DNA from: Pteria penguin
Lineage: Eukaryota > Mollusca > Bivalvia > Pterioida > Pteriidae
DNA length: 64,000 nucleotides
NCBI GenBank assembly: GCA_035048485.1
Contig: CM068587.1
Span: forward strand, 29,654,534 to 29,718,533
Reading direction: 5' to 3'
Part shown: positions 45,622-58,457 of the stretch, one piece after another
Position numbering within the stretch: position 1 is the stretch's first letter
Layout: every line of letters starts with the position of its first letter
The notes under the pieces: model-generated
The model's input: the letters and a program-made list of their open reading frames with translations, nothing else
Database searches by the model: none
Told to the model about the DNA's origin: nothing
Translations under genes and position numbers: made by a program

Positions 45622-46869
45622 TGTGATGTGAAGAATGAATCGGTGCAAATGGCGGTCATACACGCTATTAAACATATGACACTTTTTGGCACCCCTTACT
45701 TTCAGTGGCTGTTCAGTTGGTATCAACCATAATGGGCATAATCCGTGATTTGATCTTTGAATTGAAAGACAATGCATTATATTAAATAATGATATACATA
45801 ATGCAACATAATATTTTGTATATCAATCCTATAAATGAAATTACTAAATTAACCGGGGGTTTTTTCCGCTAATTTACTATTAATCGTATCGCGTTTTACA
45901 TGGGTATATTAAATATTCGTTTACATTTGCAAATCAAAATCATAAACTTCCAATGCTTATTACGACAACTATGAATACTTTTAAAATCTGTAAACGACTG
46001 TCCATTGATCTAAAAATTATCTACAGTATACACTTAGTGCTTAAAGTAGTGAAATATACAGATCAGCACTTCAACACCCACCCTCCCTCCCGAAAATAAA
46101 CAATGAAATAAACAGACAGACAAACAAAGCAAAATAAAACAAAAACAAAACCCAAAAAAAATCACCTTTTAACAAAGTGAATATTATATATGAGTAATAA
46201 CTTACATTAGTTATTCTTCCCCGACTGTTTTAGGTTCCGAGATTAGTCATTGATTGAACATTCTGAGTGCAGAGACATAATTTCTCTTAGCTTAACTAAA
46301 TACGTACATGTATGAAACAAAGGGCGTTATACATCTGCAGTGGCATATTAACGGTATAACATCATGGATAGTGTGATCCTGACGACAGGGGAGATAATGC
46401 CAAGTATTGTCGCTACTGTTTAAATATTATGCCACAGAAGTTGCTTGTCAACATGTAGATAATGGTTTTAAGTATTAAATCAGTCGTATAAATATAGCCA
46501 GTAATTGGAAATTCATGTCAATAGACATGTATATGATTTTGAATTAGAAACGAAGGTGATACCAACTTGGCAATATTAAAACAGATCATAGACGACCAAA
46601 GCCTATAACAATGCTGACATCCAGGTTCAACGTGTAAAATAACTTATACAACGTCACAGTGGCACTACTCACGAGAACTTGCCATGCCTGGAACCAGAGA
46701 GGTGTACCAGGGGTCTGGACCCATCCTGGGCTTCTGCGCAAAGTATTACTGTTATCGGCGCTTTTGGTTGAATAATGAGTAATTTACACACACAACATCG
46801 TTGGACTTATTGTCGGAAAATTTCTTTACAGTAGACTCCCTTTTAACAAAATTTCTGGATCGGTACCTG
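45622..46869. other. No gene seen
   Basis: AT-rich spacer after the transposase relic. Nothing coding or repeated that I can support. Confidence 0.5.
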
Positions 46870-47160
46870 TATCACGGTGCACATTCATAGATCACTGGAA
46901 ACCAGAGGTGAGACCAGGTGCCAGTTATACAAAGCGATCACCCGTGGTTAAGATGAACAGATGTGAAACTTCATGAAAATTTTGTATTGATTAAAGGCAT
47001 ATGTGAACAATAAGTTGATGAAATTTAAATATTTTACAAATTTATCTTACTGTCTCTGAAAAATTAGCTAGTGGGTAAAGTCTTGAGCAATTGAACTAAG
47101 GTCTCTGAGAGAAGTGAACGTCTCCTGTTTTTATTGGCCACATCCGACATGATCTCCATT
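46870..47160 (+). repeat. Dispersed repeat (GAAACCAGAGGTGAGACC type), interrupted
   Basis: CACTGGAAACCAGAGGTGAG ACCAGGTGCC at 46896-46925, then about 180 bp of other sequence, then AGAGAAGTGAACGTCTCCTG TTT at 47106. The order is as in the uninterrupted copy at 50208-50258, so an insertion probably split it. Confidence 0.55.
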
Positions 47161-47285
47161 TTATTACTGGCGACAATAAAATGAAATCCACACCGTACCC
47201 ACGATATGAAATGTAGACTATCAAAAAAAAACTTCAAAAATACAACACCATGGAGGCTCGATGACCAGCAATGCCTTAAAAATTG

Positions 47286-47386
47286 TGATAATGTGGCACC
47301 TTAATAACAATGTGGCACCTTAATAACAATGTGGCACCTTAATAACAATGTGGCACCTTAATAACAATGTGGCACCTTAATAACAA
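47286..47386. repeat. 19-bp minisatellite, 5 copies
   Basis: Unit AATGTGGCACCTTAATAAC, five nearly identical copies. Confidence 0.95.
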
Positions 47387-47727
47387 AAATATTAAACAAT
47401 GGTACCAACTAGGCTCAACCACAACCAAAACCTTTCAAACTGGTGACATCAACGCACACAAATAACTAAAACAGTGTTGATATCAAGGCATATCAGCAAG
47501 CAAAACCTTAATCATAAATGATATTTGACATCGAGGCACATCAGCATCCACAGCTTAACCATATTTTAGCATATAGGCACCCACAGTATCAAACAATGGG
47601 GGAACCTTAAACAAGGGTACTGCAGAGGGATATAAATTTAAAACCTTAAACAACGGTGACATTAAAACTTTGGTATTTCATATATCATTTTGGAACTCCC
47701 CATAATATACCATATAGTTGCGATTCA

Positions 47728-48017
47728 TTCTTACTTTCATTCATTCATTCATTCATTCATTCATTCATTCATTGACACTTGTTCGTATGTTTTGTTATAT
47801 TTTCTCTGTACTGTTGCCACGACACTGATGAGGGACGCTTGTTCGTATGCTTTGTTATATTTTCTCTGTACTGTTGCCATGACACTGATGAGGGACACTT
47901 GTTCGTATGTTTCGTTATATTTTCTCTGTACTGGTGCCATGATACTGATGAGGGACACTTGTTCGTATGCTTTGTTATATTTTCTCTGTACTGTTGCCAT
48001 GACACTGATGAGGGACA
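47728..48017. repeat. (CATT)n followed by a 60-bp minisatellite
   Basis: About eleven TCAT units run to 47772, then four 60-bp units (CTTGTTCGTATGCTTTGTTA TATTTTCTCTGTACTGTTGC CATGACACTGATGAGGGACA). The unit is a multiple of three, so long frames are open on both strands by chance. Confidence 0.93.
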
Positions 48018-48879
48018 ATATTCTGAGAATCAGGGGCGATTTTAATAAGGAGTATGAATCTCTTGATTGGTCAGACGATAAAAGGCATACAAGCAGTTTC
48101 TGGACAACTGAGATCGTGGACTACTCGATCCCTGGACCATTCCACCTGAACACAGGACCACCCGGATACTTTACAAAGATAACTCTACACTTTGATTAAT
48201 ATAATTTTCCGTGATTTGTTTTAGGTATATCTATATCGATAATGTAGCTGTTGCTAGAGTTTGTTATGTTTTAATATTCGTTCTACTCACTTGAGACAGA
48301 AGTCGTAAATTTCAACAATCGATTTCCGTTTAAGAAATCTGTTTCATTGTGTACATTTTTATACTTTTCCCGACTTCAATCGGACCAGGCTTCTTTAAAG
48401 TTTAGCTGGGGCTTATAATCTATATACTCATCACGGATGTATCAGATTCAATGGCCTTCACCGTCCGTTATCATCTGTTAGGCGGTGCTTGTGCACTATG
48501 ACTTAGAAACGAGACGTTGAACGCTAGCTACTTAGAATCTTTCATTGTTCTTTACGTCATATATATATAAATACAGGATATATATATTCAGAGTGTTCAC
48601 ATATATATCCTGTACATCAAGTTATTATATCACTTTTAACAATGCATACCCAATAAGTATTCTTGTATTTCGATTGACAATTACGATGCAACTGAATACA
48701 AATTAATGAGATATATGTTGATAATCTTTACGTTTATAATTGATACATCCACATACATGTACGTCCAAATAAGATCAAAATACCGGTAAATAGTAAAATA
48801 CGTGTATAATGGGCATGCCAACAACGAAATGAATGCAACGAATGAATGGTATGCTGACAAGGAAACCCTTGATTACGAT
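48018..48879. other. No gene seen
   Basis: The frame leaving the 60-bp array stays open to 48199 but has no splice or homology support. The rest is AT-rich. Confidence 0.45.
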
Positions 48880-49412
48880 ATCACCGAGACACCCTGACTA
48901 CTACAGCGACGAGATACTACAGCAACGAGACACCCTGACTACTACAACAACGAGACACTACTACCACAACGAGACACCCTGACTACTACAGCGACGATAT
49001 ACTACAGCAACGAGACACTCTGACGACTACAACGACGATATACTACAGCAACGAGACACCCTGACTACTACAACAACGAGACACTACTACCACAACGAGA
49101 CACCCTGACTACTACAGCAACGAGCCACTACTATCACAACGAGACACCCTGACTACTACAGCGACGATATACTACAGCAACGAGACACTCTGACTACTAC
49201 AGCGACGATATACTACAGCAATGAGACACCTTGACTACTACAACAACAAGACACTACAACAGCAACGAGACACCCTGACTACTACAGCGACGAGACGCTA
49301 CTACAGCAACGAGACACCCTGACTACTACAGCGACGATATACTACAGCAACGAGACACCCTGACTACTACAGCGACGATATACTACAGCAACGAAACACC
49401 CTGACTGCTACT
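48880..49412. repeat. Compound minisatellite (CGAGACACCCTGACTACTAC)
   Basis: Mixed units built from CAACGAGACACCCTGACTAC, TACAGCGACGATATACTACA and GCAACGAGACACTACTACC. The common long unit is about 41 bp. Confidence 0.88.
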
Positions 49413-50030
49413 ATATAATATAATATAACGCCGAGGCACATAGACATCGAGGATCATCGTTTTCTCTTGGTTACTAATTATTAACTTGTAAAGAGACCTC
49501 AGAAATAAGTCATGAACTCCAAAATACTTGGATGGGTTATCAACTGACCATCGGATAGATATTTTTTTACCGGGATGTTATTGACATCAAGCCATTGGAT
49601 CACAGTGATAACAAACACAAAAACAATAACAGCTAGGGTGTGCTGCTAAAAATTCTCCAACCAAAGACTTTGGCATAGTTGTAAAATATACAATGTATTC
49701 TTCTTCGTTATTGTCAGATCGATATGTTTTATGAAAAGTAAAATAAATTGATTACAAAATTAAGAATGTTACAATAATGAAACATTAAGTATATAAATCG
49801 TTATTCTTACCTGCACGTCTACATACGTACTGCTATTCCAGACTTTGTAGAATACCCGGCGAATAGTGAAACAATATTGAAACAGCAGATAACACCGGGA
49901 TCGTATCTTTAAATCACTGCTGAAATAAACATGTACATGTTCTAAACATCATATCTTACGTGTATAAATCAAAGAACTTTAATATTAGTCATTATTCTAC
50001 CATTCCAGTCGTTAAATGTATATTTCGATA
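49413..50030. other. No gene seen
   Basis: AT-rich spacer between two repeat blocks. Confidence 0.45.
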
Positions 50031-50300
50031 ACCTGATCAGTGATTCAATGGTTAAGGTATTCGACACTATGACTTTATCTGAATGTCCAGGAATCGATTC
50101 CCGCCAAAATCTTCAGGGTGAGAATACGAAAGTCCATTTTGTTATTTGGGATACTTGTAATACTAGAAACAAAAAAGAAACGAAACGAAATCATGAATAC
50201 TTGGAAATCAGAGCTGAAACCAGGTGCCCGGAAGAAGCAAGCGTCTGCTGTCGGAGGACAATCTGAGACCCAACGTCACGGTATCATCGCAAACACCAGT
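50031..50300 (+). repeat. tRNA-headed repeat linked to the GAAACCAGAGG family
   Basis: The head CTGATCAGTGATTCAATGGT plus B-box-like GGAATCGATTCCCGCC is followed by about 100 bp and then GGAAATCAGAGCTGAAACCA GGTGCCCGGAAGAAGCAAGC. This suggests that the dispersed GAAACCAGAGGTGAGACC repeat is the body of a third SINE family. Confidence 0.55.
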
Positions 50301-50767
50301 CGGTTCCTACACTACGTGAAAGTAACCAGTTTTCTAACATTCAAAATCGACACGGTTTTCCGGATGGTCACGATACGTGTTGACATGCAAAACTCGTCCA
50401 TGTTTGTGGTGGATCTGGTCTGAGGTCAAATTTCATAAAACAATGCACAAGACATACGCCGTCATAATACAGATGAAATATTCTAAATGTGGTTGTAAAA
50501 GTGGCAAACAAATGAATATAAATCAGCTAGATATTTTCACCAGATTTTGATGAATGTTATGAATATCGTACCAAAGAAATAAAGACATTACACGCGCGTC
50601 ACGTAATATCGCAACTAAAATAACGTGAACATACACGCGCAATTTGTGATTGTTATGGCGTCACATGATTATGACGTAAGCTGCCCACATTAAAGTGAGC
50701 ACATCGAGAACAATGGATTTGGTAGGTGACTAAATGCAAACCGTAACGGAATTTTAGTAGTTGCGAT

Positions 50768-52476
50768 ACTCCGCTATGACTACGCTGAAACCACGTACGC
50801 CAGTGCCCCCTCGTCGTGGTCTTCTCTCAGCACAAATATAGACACTCTGCCTACACTGACACCACGTACGTCGGTATCCCCTCCTCGATGTCTTCTCTCA
50901 GCACATATATAGACACTCTGCCTACACTGACACCACGTACGTCGGTATCCCCTCCTCGAGGTCTTCTCTCAGCACATATATAGACACTCTGCCTACACTG
51001 ACACCACGTACGTCGGTATCCCTTCCTCGAGACCTTCTCTCAGCACATATATAGACACTCTACCTACACTGAAACCACGTACGTCGGTATCCCTTCCTCG
51101 AGGCCTTCTCTCAGCACATATATAGACGCTCTGCCTACACTGACACCACGTACGTCGGTATCCCTTCCTCGATGTCTTCTCTCAGCACATATATAGACGC
51201 TCTGCCTACACTGACACCACGTACGTCGGTATCCCTTCCTCGAGGTCTTCTCTCAGCACATATATAGACACTCTGCCTACACTGACACCACGTACGTCGG
51301 TATCCCCTCCTCGAGGTCTTCTCTCAGCACATATACAGACACTCTGCCTACACTGACACCACGTACGTCGGTATCCCCTCCTCGAGGTCTTCTCTCAGCA
51401 CATATATAGACACTCTGCCTACACTGACACCACGTACGTCGGTATCCCCTCCTCGAGGTCTTTCCCAGCACAAACATAGACACTCTGCCTACACTGACAC
51501 CACGTACGTCGGTATCCCTTCCTCGATGTCTTCTCTCAGCACGTATATAGACACTCTGCCTACAATGACACCACGTACGTCGGTATCCCCTCCTCGAGGT
51601 CTTCTCTCAGCACAAATATAGACACTCTGCCTACACTGACACCACGTACGTCGGTATCCCCTCCTCGAGGTCTTCTCTCAGCACGTATATAGACACTCTG
51701 CCTACACTGACACCACGTACGTCGGTATCCCCTCCTCGAGGTCTTCTCTCAGCACGTATATAGACACTCTGCCTACACTGACACCACGTACGTCGGTATC
51801 CCCTCCTCGAGGTCTTCTCTCAGCACGTATATAGACACTCTGCCTACACTGACACCACGTACGTCGGTATCCCCTCCTCGAGGTCTTCTCACAGCACAAA
51901 TATAGACACTCTGCCTACACTGACACCACGTACGTCGGTATCCCTTCCTCGAGGTCTTCTCTCAGCACGTATATAGACACTCTGCCTACACTGACACCAC
52001 GTACGTCGGTATCCCCTCCTCGAGGTCTTCTCTCAGCACATATATAGACACTCTGCCTACACTGACACCACGTACGTCGGTATCCCCTCCTCGATGTCTT
52101 CTCTCAGCACATATATAGACACTCTGCCTACACTGACACCACGTACGTCGGTATCCCCTCCTCGAGGTCTTCTCTCAGCACGTATATAGACACTCTGCCT
52201 ACACTGACACCACGTACGTCGGTATCCCCTCCTCGAGGCCTTCTCTCAGCACAAATATAGACACTCTGCTAACGCTGACACTACGTACGTCGGTATCCTT
52301 TCCTCGAGGTCTTCTCTCAGCACAAATATAGACACTGCCAACGCTGACACCACGTACGTCGGTATCCCCTCCTCGAGGCCTTCTCTCAGCACATATATAG
52401 ACGCTCTGCCTACACTGACACCACGTACGTCGGTATCCCTTCCTCGAGATTTTCTCTCAGCACAAATATAGACACC
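50768..52476. repeat. 71-bp satellite array, about 24 copies
   Basis: Unit CCTACACTGACACCACGTAC GTCGGTATCCCCTCCTCGAG GTCTTCTCTCAGCACATATA TAGACACTCTG. Copies are mostly 90-98% alike, with diverged units at both ends. It is less AT-rich than the surroundings. Variation is concentrated at CATATA/CGTATA/CAAATA and GAGGTC/GATGTC/GAGGCC. Confidence 0.95.
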
Positions 52477-52936
52477 GCTGTTGCTGCTGCTGCTGTGGCT
52501 GCTGCAGGGATTAAAATCACTAATCACTACTACTTAGTATCTAGTGCTCTTTACTCCTGTGACTACTACGACTACAACTGCTATTACAATATATATATAT
52601 ATACATCACGGGAATTTTAGCGTTACTACATTCTAAGGAAATCGCCCTCGGACAGAAATCCGCAATATTTCCACTGGATTTAATATTCGCTCTTCGAGAG
52701 ATGAACAGATACAGCGAAAGACACGCTCGTGTCACGTGAGATATTTTGTTGCCCCCTCCCCTTCCCCATTCTTTACCCGCTTTATTAATTTTAAGTGAAG
52801 GTCAGTAGATCAACAAAACGAAATAATAACAAAAATTTCTCGATAAACGATATTTCATCATAATAAATTTTAAACAGATTTTATGTCATATTTGAAAGGT
52901 TGGGGAATCATCCAAATAAATGTCAGGTGAAAGGAA

Positions 52937-53205
52937 GCCGGTGTGGCCTATTGGATAAGGCGCTCGACTCGTGACCGAGAGGTCCCGGGTTCGTCTCCCG
53001 CCCTGGGTCCACCGGTATTCTGTCTTTCGGATGAGACAGTAAGAATCGAGGTCCCATATCACGGTTGGCGTGGCACGTACGTCAGCTTCGGGTGGGTCCG
53101 TTGCGAAGGTTTAAATTTCTATGCAATGCGTCAGGCAGATGCCATCACCATATACGTGAAATAATCGTGGAGTAACGTAAAACAATCAATCAATAAATTA
53201 ATCAA
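52937..53205 (+). repeat. tRNA-derived SINE, main family, full length
   Basis: Head GCCGGTGTGGCCTATTGGAT, B box CGGGTTCGTCTCCC, CTTTCGGATGAGACAGTAAG, GGTGGGTCCGTTGCGAAGGT and a tail of (TCAA)n. Near-perfect flanking TCAGGTGAA repeats (52923 and 53206) mark the target duplication. A block of about 15 bp after GGCACGTA is deleted. Confidence 0.93.
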
Positions 53206-53924
53206 TCAGGTGAAGGGCTAAGACACCATGCTTGCATCACATCCGAATGTAGAGAAAGAGTATATCTGTTCGATCGTCTCTGCTTTTTAAATTCGCCTTA
53301 AATACCATATCGTGCATAACATGGCAGAAAGGCAACGGAAGGAAATTATGCATCTCAACGTTGATATCACATTAATCATTACGATATTAAAAAATGAAAT
53401 GAGAATTCTCTTTATTAAATGACCCTGATTTAAAATCTTATTTAGAATGAATTATATTGGGTCAACGTGTCAGGAGATCCCGATATCTCATAATGTATTC
53501 TTTGAGTGGGGGCAATATTTTATTTTCTATACATGGATTAAATCCTGAGTGGCCCTCCACGAGGTACTTATTAATGTTTTATAATGAAATACTTATATTT
53601 ACAGAAAATGCTCAAGTAAATGTCATAGTTGCCTCATTGTTAAAAGCATTTAATGAAGAAAATTTTATAAAAGCATGTTATACTTTCAAATATAAGATAA
53701 TAGTTAAGTACAATTTATTTTGGAAATGAAAGAAAATGTTTCAACAGACCCAAGATATTCCTATTCCCTAAAAAACCCTGATGTACAAATAACGTTGGAA
53801 ATGAATGACGAAAAAATAAGTTCATGATGAATCTGAAACAGAAAAGCGCAGTGTGTGGCAAACAGTTTCCATGATGTATATATACATTGAACATAAACGG
53901 CAAACCTATTCTGATTGAATGAAT

Positions 53925-54230
53925 CGTAGATTTTCTCGGATATCAAGGAGAAGGCAAGTTCTGTGGTATCGCGCTGGATTTGTTAACATACGACCTGGGG
54001 TTCGATCTCGGTGGTTGGTTCGGGATTTTTTTCCTTCAGGCGATAAATCATCGTCCGTCTCTGTCCTGAAGATAAGACAATATAAACCGAGGTCCTATGT
54101 TACGTAGTACCATGCCACGTCAAGATTTCTCGGCGAATCTGTTGTTCGGGCAAGTAAAACTTACGAGGCCATGCTCCACGCAGGTGCCCCTATCATGTAA
54201 GTGTGGCATAAAACAATAGATAATCAGAGA
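53925..54230 (+). repeat. SINE-like, diverged
   Basis: B box GGGGTTCGATCTCGG and later GATAAGACAATATAAACCGA GGTCC, ATGCCACGTCAAGATTTCTC and CACGCAGGTGCCCCTATCAT follow the order of the main SINE family at low identity. Confidence 0.5.
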
Positions 54231-54645
54231 AATCTCCATGCTTACTCTATACTGGAGCATAAGCGTCTACATGAATAATATATACACCCTGTTCAATATA
54301 AATTCTGAAGCAAACTAACTGATGTGAAGTGATTGTCGTAGGGGATATGAATAGAACAGATTAAAGTCAGCTTCCTGTCATCCGAATGGCTATCATAATT
54401 ATTGTGCTACAAACACATAGCTTTTTTACTGCACACTCGAGATAATATTATTGATTTTGTCCACGTATTGACATGTTTAACCAACTTCAGTTACAATGTA
54501 CATGGTGGATGTAACTGGTCAACAGAAAGCGCTTTCCCTTCATGAACTCCTCTACTTATTGAAACTACAAGACTGATTAAAGTTATTCATTGTACAGCCA
54601 GTTTGTGATTATTGTAAACTTTAGATAATCTGAAATATATATAAA

Positions 54646-54906
54646 GCCGACGTGGCCTAGTGGTATGGCGTCGGACTCCTGATCGAGAGGCCGGGGTTCG
54701 AGTCCCGCCGGTGTCATGTCTTTCGGATGAGACAGTAAAAACCGAGGACCCGTGTCGTGGTATGCATGGCACGTTAAAGATCCCTCACTGCTTCGGGTGG
54801 GTCCGTTGCAAAGGTCAAAATTTGTATGCCCCGCATCAGGCAGATGCCGTCACCATATACGTGAAATATTCGTGGTGTGACGTAAAACAAAAATCAATCA
54901 ATCAAA
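54646..54906 (+). repeat. tRNA-derived SINE, main family, young
   Basis: Head GCCGACGTGGCCTAGTGGTA with Arg(CCT)-like loop, B box GGGGTTCGAGTCCC, body and (TCAA)n tail nearly identical to 39948-40227. It lacks the 16 bp after the B box that the other copy has. Target duplication GAAATATATATA at 54632-54643 and 54907-54918. Confidence 0.95.
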
Positions 54907-54907
54907 G

Positions 54908-54917
54908 AAATATATAT

Positions 54918-54978
<61 letters not shown>

Positions 54979-54983
54979 TATAA
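54908..54983. repeat. (TA)n microsatellite
   Basis: About 37 TA units with two AA interruptions, starting inside the 3' target duplication of the SINE. Confidence 0.95.
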
Positions 54984-57357
54984 TACTGGAAAAAAGAACT
55001 AAATGAAATTCACGTTTGAATGTTGTTTCAAAATTGTCGACTTTTAAAACAATTTCATTATTCTAGTGATTCTGATCTCGTATACCGAATCAATCTACTA
55101 CGACCACCTGTTCAACTGAACAAGCACACAATTCACTGCATAAAAAGCACTGATTACAATACACTCTTATGTTACTGTCAGTTTGTAACATTAAAATGGT
55201 CTCTACTTTTTGAAACCAGTTTCATTAAAGATACTCTAAGAGTTCAAGAAAGGTAGCAAGTTTACGGTCAATGTTTCTCTGTCAACATCTACCTCCATGA
55301 GCAATTCATAACAAACAGTATCTTTAGTTGAACTGGATTTATTCACGAAACAATTGTATATCATTATTACACGCAGTTCAAATTAAGTGAAAATGAGGAT
55401 TTCATAACTCTTCAACTGCTTTGAAGAAAATACATGTATGAGATCTAGAGATATATTCGAGGGACTCTTAGCCCTAGCGATATGATATATGGAATTGGAG
55501 GGTGCTGAAGTATCACAAATTACACCGGACAAATTAAGCACCTGTAAAGATTACCTTATTTCAAAGAGAACGGTTGTTTTATTAAAGGTACCATATATTA
55601 TATATAAAGGTCGTCCCAAACAGATTACCCGTAGAAAACTGTCATTTCAATTGAGACTACCTGCAAATTACGGTCATCACAATAGCTCACCCGTATTTAA
55701 CGTTCACTAGTGTAAGTTCCGTACATAACAAAACTCAAAACCTGAACTTCTTTAAACTATGGGTATGTATAGTAAAGCAACTCCGAAGTACCCCGGTGGT
55801 TTACAGATTTGGCTCAGTTTGTTGTAAGAAGCTTTCAGACTCGAGCCTCAAATATTCGACGGCCATGTTGGGTGTACGTAAAATGGCAAATGTTATGCCG
55901 GATCATGTATCAAAGGCCGGTATGGTACACTAAAACTTCTAAACCGTCCTCAAGGAAGGTTTCAGTTGCATGCCAAACCTTGGCACAATATGAAACGTCT
56001 GTAATGTTGGGGGTGACCATAGCAGGAATGGATACTGAAGTTAAAGTAGAGGTGACTGAAGGGACATGCAGAGCGAATGAATACAGAAATGTTTGCAATT
56101 TCTAAAGGAGGGAAGAGATGGTGACAGAAGAAGATACCATGGTGGAAGTCACGATGAAAGTAAAAGAGGGTGATGAATCTTTAAAATGTATCTTATTCAA
56201 GTCATAATAAAGTACAATGATACGAGTGAGTTAACAGTGATAAAGGTGTGGTAAGAAACGACACATATTTCATTAAATCTGATCTTGAAATATATTGCGA
56301 TGTCAACAAATCCTAACATAATTAATATGATAACACATAAGACCATATACGTACAAACATCATAATATAATCAATTAAAGGCAATGAATGCATAGTACAA
56401 TGATACTGATTCCTGGTGAAAGAGATGGTTCATTCAAATTAAACTTTCATTGTTCAGAAACATACTCTGCACATAAATAAATATACATAAAATGCACCAT
56501 ACATTGTAAGTTGGTTGTCACACAAAAATATGACACTGTACTTTATGATGTCACTCCGATATTATGTCCATAAAGCTACTGCCATATTATTGTGCTGATC
56601 ACATATCAGTTGTTTCCGTGTTTTACTTTAAATATAGCTGTCACTTGAACGTCCACAGTGCTGACATTATACTTCAAACTAAGACGCCGCTTTATCTTCA
56701 TTCTTATTATAACATTACTTATTCTTTGCGCGAAAATTCTACTCTATGTTTAAAATGACACTTAAATTTTAACACTATGGTGATGACATTGTTCTTTAAG
56801 TTAAGTGTCACTCAATTATTTATAGTAATGATAATGAACTATGACTTAAATATCACCAAAGAAAAGCCATACTTCACACCATATTAAATAAGGGCAAAAA
56901 GGGGCAAGATCATAAACAAAAATACACCATATTGATGGTGAAGCCAATGTCGAGCAGTAGAAGAAACTGGAGAACTTCCAGAAAAAAAACAGAGACACAG
57001 AGAAGGACTTCCCCACTATGGAGTATAACTCAGACCTGATGCAGGTTACAGTAAGTTCCAGGAAAGCTCTATAACTGTCTGGACAACTTCCTTGAAAAGA
57101 CCAAAAAAACTTAACAGTTTGAATGCTTCATAGAATCAGGGCATGAAGGTATGACATCACCATACTCATTCCATTTGCTATATGTGAGGCTGGACAAAGG
57201 CAACAAATGCGCTGCTAGAGAATTTTAAAATGGCAACCACATTTGTTAGAGTTTAGTCATTCAGAAATCCTAAAATTGAAATCTACTGCCCAAGTTATCT
57301 TGTTTACCATAGGATTACACTGTTTGTTGTTATGATACAGTTCATTACATTGATATA
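54984..57357. other. 3' flank of the Rel/IPT-like gene; no other gene supported
   Basis: The high end is presumably the 3' UTR of the gene at 57358 (minus). I see no clear AATAAA on minus within about 500 bp of its stop. A plus-strand open stretch near 55809-56105 lacks a plausible ATG and splice support. Confidence 0.5.
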
Positions 57358-58457
57358 TTAGGACTGTGAACTCTGCTTAGAAGTCTGATCTTCTTTTAAA
57401 TCCAAGCTACTGAGAGAGTTCATAACCTCGTCCATGTCCCCTGTCTGTTTGTTCTGATTAGCCTTCACATGTTTTTCCTTTTCCTGTATTTCCTCAACCT
57501 GAGAGACTTCTGCATTCGAGTCATTTTTGGGTTCCTCTTCATCTCCTTGCATTATGTTATCTCCAAGATCTGGATTGATATTTTTGCTTGTTGTCACGGT
57601 AACCTCTGTTAATCCCAAACACTCTGCACCATCCATCTGGAGATCTGAGCTGCAAAGCCTATTCAAAGGAAAATTATTTGCAGACGGGTTAAAGGTCATA
57701 TTACTTTGACCTTGAGATACAGAGGTGAAAGCTTGTGGGTAGACATTCTGAGATCCGTACTGAGACTGCATCATACTGGTTGAGAGATCCATATTAGGAG
57801 CATTTGTGTAAACTACAGCTTGATTACTTGGTGTACCTGTGGATGGTATCATATCAATTGTGTCTACCGCTGGAGGGATTGAAGTTAGTGCTGCAGGAGA
57901 TGAAATGTTGTATTCTGGTATCTCTGTTGCTTCTGCTCCACTGTTACCCCCCATAACTAAAATGACCTTATTGTTCTGATCCAGAATAAATGTCTGACCT
58001 GTCTGTTCACAATTGACAGTTTTGAATTTTCCTCTGTTCGGATTGAACGTTGGTGACTGCACAGTTGGCTGAGGTTGTGGTTGAGAGACAGTATTCAGGT
58101 TTGAGGTGATTGGTGGTGCCTGGTGTGTAGGTAACAATGGTGCCGCACTACTAGCAGTGAAGGTCATCATGCTCTGGTTAATGGTGGTAGTTAAGTCGAG
58201 GATTGGATCATACCCCCTGGCGACAGAGGCAAAATCACCCACTTCTAATTTCATTCCCTCCTCACTAAGTAAGTCTATGTTTACTGCGGGTGGCAGATTG
58301 ACGGTGTGGACACTGTGCTGACTCGAGTCTACAAAGTTTATTGTTGGTGTCATGTCGAATTTTATGGGATTGGTGTTTGAATCATTCGAAACATCACTGA
58401 ATGGAGATGGTGCAGAGGCTGTGCGACTGGAAGAGTTTGAATGTAGTGAACGTCTCT
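57358..58457 (-). CDS. Rel/IPT-like gene last exon: activation-like C-terminus
   Basis: 1,100 bp after acceptor TTTTTTTTCTAACAG. The 366 residues contain Q/P repeats (VSQPQPQPTVQSP), many Ser/Thr/Asn, a central KFKTVNCEQTGQTFILDQNN segment that looks more ordered, and an acidic, Lys/Gln-rich end (DEEEPKND, VEEIQEKEKHVKA, SSLDLKEDQ). A transactivation role is inferred from composition and from the upstream IPT domain. Confidence 0.83.

Noticed and set aside
47690..48199. 169-codon plus-strand gene
   Set aside because: Most of it is a (CATT)n tract and four 60-bp units. The tail of 60 codons has no splice or homology support.
54646..54718. Genuine tRNA-Arg gene
   Set aside because: The head is tRNA-like with A and B boxes, but it is followed by the SINE body and tail with target duplications, as at 39948 and 52937.
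55809..56105. Plus-strand 98-codon open frame
   Set aside because: It starts at a TTG rather than ATG, has no splice partner and no recognisable domain.
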